Shown here piece by piece: positions 56,201 through 64,000 of a DNA stretch of 64,000 bases. Numbering within the stretch: position 1 is the first letter of the stretch; every line of letters starts with the position of its first letter. The notes beneath the pieces were generated by a model. That model did not search any database and was not told the DNA's origin. It worked only from the letters and a program-made list of their open reading frames with translations. The stretch comes from Rhytidiadelphus loreus. Lineage: Eukaryota > Streptophyta > Bryopsida > Hypnales > Hylocomiaceae. Position numbers and translations under genes: made by a program. The stretch spans positions 22,394,863-22,458,862 of the forward strand of contig OX344761.1 of the NCBI GenBank assembly GCA_947034895.1. The letters are read 5' to 3'.

Positions 56201-58546
56201 ACAATTACTTCTGCATTGGTCAACATTGCAAATATTAGAGAGCCATAACATCTTACTACACCAAGGTAATGACTAAATAACTGAAACATACAACATTGAC
56301 AAATAGCGCCAAGCCACCAACAAACATCACTCAAACTGTCATGCATATATATGAAGTTCACTATACATAAATGAACACATATAATTGTAAGTGTGTAGAG
56401 GAGTTCATGAGATTTTTGCTTACCTTTTTTTTCACTTACAGAAGTGCCTCTCTTACATTTTATATTTAGAGCAGTACATTATTCAACATGCACATATGTT
56501 ATGAATAGAGAATAATGACCTAACAACTTCAAGTAATCAACATACAATGACGTCAATTCCATTTACTGAATTATATGTTTTCAAAGACAACACACTACGT
56601 AATGCAATACAATTTTCAATACATCATGCACTTCGACTATTCAGTAATGGATTTGGTGTATTCATTTATTATGCCATGTACCTACATACTGATTGCTTCC
56701 TAGAATTTACCTGAATTCCAGATTGTCAAGCAGCAAAGTACAATAACAAAACTACTAATCACAACTCCAAGACAATGAACAGACTTCAATGAAACCTCCC
56801 CACTCGTTCATGAGTTCTATGTTTTTTTCCCTACTACATACATCAACATGCAATTGATGATATACTCCATGTAGAACCAATAAAAGATCACTAAACTATC
56901 AAATCCTTTTCTACATACGTTGGGAGAAAAGACCGACCAACGTCATAAAATTGTCTTCTACGTTTATAATTTTCTATTATTCAATTATAAGTTCACTTTA
57001 AACATGCTTTGTATGATTGCAAAGCTTATTTTAGTTGTTGTCATACCGTTCAAACAGGCAATGACAGACAATCATGAAAACCTCTTCCTGCACTTTTCAT
57101 GTTTATATGAAGACTTCTTTTGTAACTGAGAACTTCAATTTCCGCAAGCTAGTGTAAACATTTCTTAAATGTTTTCACTCTATTACATGGTCAATATTCA
57201 TTATAAAAGCAAAAGGTCATGTTCACCAATGCTTCATCAAGTAAACAGTACGTTCACGTAAATCTCCCTTAGCCCCTTCATCATGCATCTACAAAAAGGA
57301 ACCGACTGTGACTCACCTGCCTTCTTCTTGCATGTTGTTTCTTCAGTTTCAACAGTGTTTGCCGACAGTGATGACTTCTGCACCTTCTCTCCTTGGAATT
57401 CACTAGAACTGCGAACGACTTCAGAATGTTCCTTACCTCGTCCTGAAAATGAAGAACGAGCTGGCGGAATTGATCGTGCACTTCGAGAATTTGAGATCCC
57501 TTTCTCCAGTCCTTGACTTCCGAACTGAGATGTACCAACACCGATATTGTGTACTGATTTTGATGTGGGGCTCTCTTTCCATTGTACAAAGCTTTCTGAC
57601 GACTTCCTACCAAAAGTAGGATTTCGCATTTCCTGTTTGCATGTGGAGCCTATGAGTTATCTACTTGCATATGACATACATGACGACATCCTCCTGAATA
57701 TTTATCTGCGCAGGAAACCAGGAAAACGGAACAAACTACTGAAAATGAATACAAACATCAATATTGGACATTTTCTTTGCAAGATGACACTCATCATTCA
57801 TAAGAACTCACTGTCTTTTTCATCCTTGCAGTTCTCACTATCTCCTTTTTGAACCTTCGCTGCCAACTTTGTCCTCTGCGATGTTTTACACATTAGAAAA
57901 TAAAGCAATAAATGTAATAGTCCTGCACTAGTCTACTTCATAAACAAAACGTGTGGACAACACATCATTCAATTAGACCACTCTGTTTTATGAAGGTAAC
58001 AACACTCCAAAAAGAATTTATATTCTTTAAGTCCAATGAAATTTAGGATTCCGGTCAAAAGCCTAAACAAAGGGTCCCCAATACATATACAAACCCTCTC
58101 TTCTTTCCCTAATATATTCTCACTAATGTCAAGCTTTGTAAAAAATGCACTCATGTAAGAAACGGTATATGACGAATGGGATGTCACATGCAAGTCATTG
58201 TGTGAAACCTCTGTTTCCCATACTATGTACCCTTGCATTTTCAGTACATTCATATCTTCCAATGACTTTAGAAACAGAAAACCCCAATCGGCCAATGTGG
58301 AGACAAACTTCTATATATTGCATGTGACGGACTATGCTTTTTTGAGTCCCAAAAAAACTTACCTAACAACACTTGCGTTTAGGTTCGAAGGTGTGTCGTC
58401 CAACAAACCTCTGAATTGATAAGGTTCCAAGCACACTGACACCGTCACCTCAATCGATGTATTCTCACTTGCTAGTACTTGAAGAAGGTGTCCTGTTCTC
58501 CCCGCCAAAAACGCCTTCAATGAATCGCGTGCTCTTTGTATCGTAC
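50216..58546 (-). CDS. Gene C: Transposase_24-like protein with AT-hook (element C)
   Basis: Exons 58546-58363, 57875-57812, 57632-57317, 56210-55864, 55663-55542, 51563-50477 and 50299-50216 have GT-AG borders, and every phase matches; further 5' exons are likely. The end is TGA (50216). In the sixth exon two in-frame stops occur, TAA 51443-51445 (RRQA|AARNREGDRR) and TAG 50825-50827 (MQGSP|QFQFGMQLQ), both where Gln fits. That exon carries SRANAARINFGKKTGPSGE and VWERLRRRLRRSPEPEEIQ, resembling the Transposase_24 (plant En/Spm) pattern, followed by a Glu-rich helix. The last exon ends KLGRPRKKARNN, an AT-hook. The protein is therefore probably a DNA-binding accessory protein of the TNPA kind. 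The intron between 55542 and 51563 holds a 3.9-kb repeat insertion. Confidence 0.62.
53700..54035. repeat. GC-rich tandem duplication, ~138-bp unit
   Basis: Two and a bit units of a C/G-rich sequence built from GGAGCCCCCGA, GCAGGCGGCCCCG and GAGCCCAGCCAGGGCG; equivalent points lie at 53759 and 53897. It is strikingly GC-rich against the AT-rich surroundings. The overlapping open frames on both strands are low-complexity by-products of composition. Confidence 0.8.
54123..54315. repeat. Tandem repeat, units of about 62-69 bp, three copies
   Basis: GAATTAGCAAAATAGGGTAG starts at 54123, 54192 and 54254. Each is followed by TATAGGGAA, then a GAAACTA or GAACCAAATTAG phrase. Confidence 0.8.
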
Positions 58547-60197
58547 CTACAAAGCACACACAGTATAGAGGTCACTGAAGGTTTACCTAGATAAGAGAAG
58601 GTGGACAACCTGAAGACGGCTTCATACCAACAGATTTTTAAGAAGGCACGATCTCCGAGAACGGAGAACTTCAAGGCGGCATCCTACCAACACACTTCTG
58701 AGAAGGCACGATCTCCAAGAATGTAGCATTGCATGGAAGTATTTCTAGCTTCTTCATCCCATACTCACCTAAATTAAACCTTCACTAGTAACTTCATCGA
58801 CTTCTTTTAGAGAACTATCCACAGCTTCTGTCACGTTGTGGAATGCTAGGTTACTATATTTGTCACACTTTTGCATTCGGCGTGGCGAGCTTCAAGCATT
58901 CATCGACAAGGTCATGGCGATAGGGACGTCCATTTCAATAGCATAATACAACAAAACACCTGTCCTCACCTACCTTCAATGCAGCGCCTAATCCGACAAA
59001 TTTCATTCCATTCAGGTAAAATTCCTTTTCCCAATTTAGCGACTCCAACAGTGATGACTACAAACTCAAAATAGCGACACTTTTAAAAATACCTCTACAT
59101 GCTTAGGTACTGCTTTTGTCAGCATTGCTTCAATCTGCACTCTGGTTTCCATACGCTTCAGCTTATACTCCTAATCCTACATTATGTGATGCAGTGTGAG
59201 GTTTAGAGTACAAAGTGATGAAAGCTATAGTTGTCCTCAGTACCTGCGGTTGTGCTTGCCATTTCAAAACTTTAAACCATCGCCAAATTTTTGCATGTAG
59301 CTCCATTCACTGTTTCTTCACCTAGAACTATGCATGCTCCTCTCCTTTTTTCCACCTACTCAATTCAAAGGAATACGTGCCACACATGAGTATTTTTTGT
59401 AAGTGTCAAGTGAAACCCTAAAACTTGCTTCTACACTGCATCGTTTCAGTCGTTTTCCTTCCCTAATTTGAGAGGCTAATACTTGGCATTCATTTAATCC
59501 TTTCCAACTTATTAATTCTGGCAGCTGGTATACGTTGTCTTTAAAAATTAATAGCGTCGGAGTTTTTGTTTTCATGATTACTTCCGGTCCAATCGACTGT
59601 GATATTTACTTACACATTGCACTTCTGAGTAATTAAAATCATTAGACCTACCGTTATGACGTACATGTTAGCATTTACTTTTAACAAACACGTACAGCTA
59701 TGCCAGATTATGGTTGATCTGAATTGAAACAGTAGGGATTGCTTCGATGGGATGCTACATGCTCCTACTGTCGATATACGCTATTCCTCTAACTACTCGA
59801 TGCAAGGTTCTGTAAAGCAATTCAAGTGCGACAGTAAGCAATCACTTGCGCTCTCTTTATGCTACAGAGATGCATTGTCTCTCATATGAGGGTCACAGCT
59901 CATAAATTAGTTCATGTAAAGCATTGTATCTTTTAGATTGGTTCATCTAATGCTTACCTGTAGGTCGGTACTTCTAGACTTAATGAAGAGGATTACAAAC
60001 TTCAGTCAGAATTTTTAGTTAGGGTTCTACTACTTCAATTCTTACAGCAGCTTAATAGCAACACATATGGAAATTTAACTCTCTAGTGTATAACCCAGTG
60101 CAGATACTTTTAAAGAGTCATAGATCTATTGCGCACTCCAGTATCTGACAAATTTCTAATTCTGTAGCAGGGTTTAAAGTACCTCGAAACTGAGTAC
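58547..60197. other. Upstream part of the element C gene region, exons not resolved
   Basis: Two 19-bp near-copies of AGAAGGCACGATCTCC lie at about 58640 and 58693. Some splice-like sites exist, but I could not link frames through this stretch, so no exon is called. Confidence 0.35.
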
Positions 60198-60467
60198 CTG
60201 GAAGGCTGGAACATGTAACCTTCTCCAAATTCTCGGACTCCTGCCTGTATGGAAATGGAGTTCAAATTGCAACCACACATGCCGTCAAAGGCATAATGCA
60301 AACCTTCCGACTGAAGCTTATTCCCTGTAATATGCGACTGAATCTGCTTCAACACAAAGGATGCAATCACGAGGCATGAGGCTGGAAAGGCGGTAATGCA
60401 GTGCAAATACACTGCCTTCTCCCAAGGATTTCTACGAGTTTCTGCATTTCTCATGATCGAAAGGTAC
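60198..60467 (-). CDS. Candidate single exon, product unknown
   Basis: A 270-nt open stretch is bounded by an acceptor (ACTGTAG) and a donor (CCAG|GTACTC) on the minus strand. It encodes YLSIMRNAETRRNPWEKAVY... with a hydrophobic segment (ITAFPASCLVIASFVL) and several Cys. It lies upstream of gene C on the same strand and could be an earlier exon of it or of another element C gene. No domain is recognised. Confidence 0.3.
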
Positions 60468-62256
60468 CTACAGTACTTACACACATTTGTATGTTATTTT
60501 CTCTTGAATGGTATGTATTGTTCACACATTATTGGTGAAAGTATGACCCATTTCAAGACTTTGTTGTGAATTGCCGGCAAGATTGAACTTCTTTGCTAGC
60601 AAGTACTGATGACGTGTTGTGAGCGAGAATTCCAGTTTTAGACGTCCTAGGGTTCCTCTTCAACTTCATCTATCTTTCATTGTTCCAGAACTTCATCTAT
60701 TGTCTGTGAAATTAATGCTGAAGTCCACATTGTTTTCTAAAATTAATCACCATTGTTATGCCCTCATATAGCATGCATCACCCAATGATCATGTGAGTTG
60801 CAGGATAAGTGTGCTGTCTAACTTTGCCGACGTACGTATGATTGAAAGGATCATAATTATGAGAACTTGACAAATTCGTCTAAGCTTTTAAAATTGTATG
60901 AGAAAAATTGCATGACGTTGTGTTTGCGTAGGTTCTGCAAGACTGGAACGCTTCAAGTAATTCAAAGTCTGTGTTGTTGTCCGAAACTGGAAGAGGATGC
61001 ATATCTGACATCACCTGCTTCCTAAATTCCCGGCAGTTTCAATGCAACGGGATGATCATAGGCAAGTGCAAATGCAGATTGCCGTTGCAGTATCACTTCG
61101 TTAATTCTAGGACACTGAACATTTCATTCACAAGAACGTCCTTCAATTGATGTCGTTCCACCAACTTCCGGGCCAGAAACTCTAAAATGTATAAGAGCGT
61201 TATTTTGTTGAGATGGTTCCTCTATTTCTGTATACAGGAACTGTAAATTATTACAGAAGCGTAATTCCTTCCGACATGGCAATGTTTCTCTCACGGGATT
61301 TTGGGTTCATGGCGAAATCGTAAACTGTACATTGGTAAAAAAACAATATTATGTTGATTGAAACAATGTTGAATTTAAGGATATGAAGATGAGATTCCAT
61401 GCTGTTGTTGTTGGATACATTACTCGTCTCAATTACTTAAGAAAGCTTCAGATGTTCAAAGCTTCTGATCCTAAGTTCACACTACGGTGTGCCAATGTCG
61501 GACTGAAACACACATTGGGAAATAGTTGTTGATGTAGTACATTCAGTTTTGAGTTTCTATCATCGCAAAGTACACGCAGTTTGACGATAGTTTCAGTACA
61601 ATCCAGTAGATTAATTGACATTGTTTAATCTAGGGACAAAGTGAGGGTAAGTGACACAACATTATTTATTGTAGATTTTTAATGCTTGAATTTGTTTAAA
61701 GTTACTGAAGTTTGAGAGTTCCGTTGTTTTGCAGAGGAAGGCAAGCGACGGATCAGTCTTGACAAGAAGTCAGTGCAGGTGGGGCATGCAAGAACAAAGC
61801 TATAATCAGTATAGAAGATTGATGCAGTACGACAATTTTGATTATGCCAATTTTGGGGTACTTATGTGTTTTGGTGGAAGATCTGTTAATTCATGGCTTT
61901 AGTTCTTTTACTGAAATGTCTCAGATCATATTCAGAAAACTAACTTTCATTGCTTGACCCTTTAACGCCCAGGTCGATGACGGGTTACGAAAAAGTGGCA
62001 TACTGACGCAATTTCATTAGAGCAAGCCCCAACAAGCTGCGGAGACACGGTAACTGGCCGTGTGAGGCCAAATTTAGAGTAGAAATTGCTTTGAGTTTTA
62101 AAATCCAATTGTGATGATTTCTAAAATTGCTAAGTTCTAACACATTTCAACTTTAAACATTTGAAAGAATTTAACATCAAATGCATTGAAGTATTTCTTC
62201 CCACTGTGTCCAACAAAATGGAGGATGAAGGTAGCAAATTCACTTTGTCTACCTTG
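60468..62256. other. Intergenic, no gene recognised
   Basis: Ordinary AT-rich sequence without long frames, apparent repeats or recognisable RNA genes. Confidence 0.4.
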
Positions 62257-62446
62257 GGAAGAGAATCTCTGTATATACACATGGTGTGGTAGGAGGAGGA
62301 ACAACTCATATGGGATAAGTCACTTAGAATGAGAAGGAACTTCACCATGAATGAATAGTGAAGTTCCTTCTCATTCTAAGTGACTTATCCCACATGGGTT
62401 GTTCCTCCTCTTACCATCCCATATGTATATAGAGAGATTCTCTTCC
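62257..62446. repeat. Foldback element / long hairpin, 89-nt arms
   Basis: Arms 62257-62345 and 62358-62446 are inverted copies of each other at about 91% identity, with a 12-nt loop. The 39 or so loop-proximal base pairs are perfect. A MITE, or a young inverted-duplication small-RNA precursor, would look like this. No protein frame is expected. Confidence 0.9.
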
Positions 62447-62520
62447 ATGACGAGACACTCAAATTCAATTGTGATTATCTTTGACGCTCAGCTTCTAAAG
62501 CTTTCGGGTTTACCATGGAT

Positions 62521-62600
62521 TAAACGTTAAATTTTTTACATATAAATTTTCAAGCAATGGACCATGCTTGAAAATTTAGATGTAAAAAACTTAACGTTTA
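62521..62600. repeat. Second hairpin, 36-nt arms
   Basis: Arms 62521-62556 and 62565-62600 pair with two mismatches around an 8-nt centre. Outer sequence TAAACGTTAA. It begins 74 nt after the larger hairpin, so both may be parts of one foldback element. Confidence 0.88.
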
Positions 62601-64000
62601 ATTCATTCAAATCTTCTTAGCATTAGTCGCATATCTTCAAATTACATCTACAATTTGATTTGAGTAAATGACTCATCAAATGTGAAGTTTGATTAAATAT
62701 TCACTGAGTGTCCCCTCTTGGTGTGTTTGCTGTGGGGCAAAGAAGGAGGGCTGGCTGCACTCTTCAGAACTACACGCCAAGCCCCCACTTGACGTCCTTG
62801 TTTGGGGAGTCAGCTGTGGGCTTGCTCTTAATAGCCAGTCTGCTATTGATGAAAATCTGTCAATTTGAGTAACCAATCATCGACTTGTGCACGACGTTGT
62901 GTTTGTGCAAATTCAGCTACAGTTGAAGTGAATTCAAACTTTCTATGCTTTCAGTTTAAACCAAGCTACAGCTTCTGTCAAACTCCCCTCGTTCATTCAA
63001 TTGCTGACACTTTAAAGGTACGTTTCTTGTGATGATAATTCTTTGCACTCCTTTGCAGCATTTTGAATTTTTGAGGTCTGTAGTACAACTTCATTACAAC
63101 CAAACACCTCAGTTTATGGTCACCCAAATTGTATGTGGTTATCAAATGGAGTTCTATGACATTGACACAGTAAATAGTGTTGCTTGTAAAAATTTGGGTT
63201 CCAGGGGTCTGGAAAGTGGTCTATGTGCATTTTCACATTTAACACTATATTCATTATTTTGGGAGTTTTCCACAAAATTGAGAGTTTAATTCTAAGGCAC
63301 TAGAATGTCCCGAGGCAAATTAAACGTCAACAAACACATAGAAAGCAATCAATGGCAATGAAAACTATCATCGTATAGAAGATTTAGGAAAAATATACTC
63401 AAAATTATGTGCATTGCATCTCTATTAGTAAGGAAATTCATATCATTTACACATATTTGCTTTCCTATGTGTGCAATACATACTCGTCTATGCAATTACA
63501 AGTGTAGTATCCAAGTAATGATTGCGTGCCAATAGCAACCCTATGTTCCCACCTAAGTCAATAGTGAATTAGAACTCACAGGGACAAGCCTTAACATCAT
63601 GTAACAGAAATGTACATATACGAAGCTCAACTATCAACTGCACGACGTACTCTTCATCTTCTCGAGGGCCCTCAAAATTTCAGGCCCACGATTGTACACC
63701 TCCTGGACACCTGCACCTTCTTGACGCATATGCTCTCTTTTTTGTGCTAGTAGTGACCTTCTCTCCCAAGAGTCCCAAGTAGGAGTGGAGGATTAAGTAC
63801 TACATGACCTCTCCGCATTTCTCTTTAATCTTGCTGATTGAGACAATGCACGGCAACGTGGAAGTAGAAGTCGAACACCAGCAGGTCTAGTTTTTTTTCA
63901 AACGAGAGCAGGTCACTTGGCGTATGGACTTTCACTTCTGGTGTCGTCATCAAACAATTAGCATCTCCGTAAAGCTTCCTCTGCGTCCCTTTCTCAGAAG
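62601..64000. other. Right edge of window, no gene recognised
   Basis: Short open frames only (such as 63029-63289 plus) with no domain. The patch 62705-62830 is more GC-rich than its surroundings but has no identified function. Confidence 0.35.

Larger units (their letters stand above)
49489..64000. mobile_element. Element C: CACTA-type transposon, left end (right end not found)
   Basis: CACTACAAGGGAAGC begins at 49489 inside gene A exon 5, where the coding text stops making sense. The next ~140 bp hold several variants of a subterminal motif (TTGACAAAATTTTGTTAA, GTCAATTCGGA, GTTGACAGGGTTTTGTTGA, GTCAATCCGGACAG). Short subterminal repeats next to a CACTA start are typical of En/Spm elements. 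A gene with a Transposase_24-like region runs toward this end. No matching ...CCTTGTAGTG end was seen before 64000, so the element may extend past the window and the right limit given is only the window edge. Confidence 0.6.

Noticed and set aside
1..64000. CRISPR array, rRNA or tRNA genes
   Set aside because: The dispersed palindromes are irregularly spaced and in eukaryotic non-coding DNA, so not CRISPR. No cloverleaf or rRNA sequence was recognised.

Overview
The window reads as nuclear DNA of a plant. It is AT-rich, its genes have GT-AG introns, and it holds a plant SUVR-type pre-SET/SET methyltransferase gene, CACTA transposon ends and a Ty3/gypsy retrotransposon. The species cannot be named from the sequence. 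I see no ordinary single-copy housekeeping gene, and no tRNA or rRNA. Nearly everything recognisable belongs to mobile elements nested inside one another.

Layout. (1) 1-9884: a Ty3/gypsy LTR retrotransposon on the minus strand. Its two LTRs look identical over the 1591 bp that can be compared, so it is young; the window opens inside its left LTR. (2) 10123-17114, minus: a gene for a DUF7869-type protein, possibly a transposase. A 4151-bp non-autonomous CACTA element (10990-15140) splits it exactly, with a TTT target duplication. (3) 17260-18346 and 29783-32090: clusters of a 30-36 bp imperfect palindrome. Between them lie 11 kb without a convincing gene, including a ~175-bp satellite-like tandem array (20654-21830) and a non-coding repeat (about 25.0-27.8 kb). 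(4) 30559-49488, plus: a multi-exon gene ('gene A') with a ParB-like GQHS motif and the start of an HAD-like (DLNG) domain. (5) 32104-46063: a complete 13.96-kb DNA transposon ('element B') inside a gene A intron, with ~24-bp terminal inverted repeats and a TGCT target duplication. It carries a RING-like gene, a SUVR-like SET gene and a transposase-like gene. (6) From 49489: the left end of another CACTA element ('element C'), which cuts gene A in an exon. It holds a minus-strand multi-exon gene (58546-50216) with a Transposase_24-like region and a C-terminal AT-hook, interrupted in an intron by a second copy of the non-coding repeat (51.6-55.5 kb). (7) 58.5-64 kb: one candidate exon and two strong foldback hairpins.

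The most surprising signal is in the reading frames. With introns placed at good splice sites, exon phases match across almost every gene of B and C, and across most of gene A. These frames are broken at 15 places by TAG (12) or TAA (3), each one C-to-T step from a Gln codon. Only one TGA interrupts a frame, and there CGA (Arg) fits. Most natural ends (gag, DUF7869 gene, RING gene, SET gene, gene C) are TGA. The simplest reading is decay of CHG-methylated CAG to TAG in silenced elements. A reassigned TAR=Gln code is the alternative; the stop-free gypsy genes argue against it.

Elements A and B look like two examples of one design: a transposase-like gene, accessory genes on the opposite strand, and an element-specific short palindromic motif (GTGCAATTCAGGT hairpins in A, GTAC motifs in B) scattered through non-coding parts. 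In B the motif also lies in the terminal repeats. B is the best candidate for an undescribed system: a giant transposon carrying a histone-methyltransferase-type gene.
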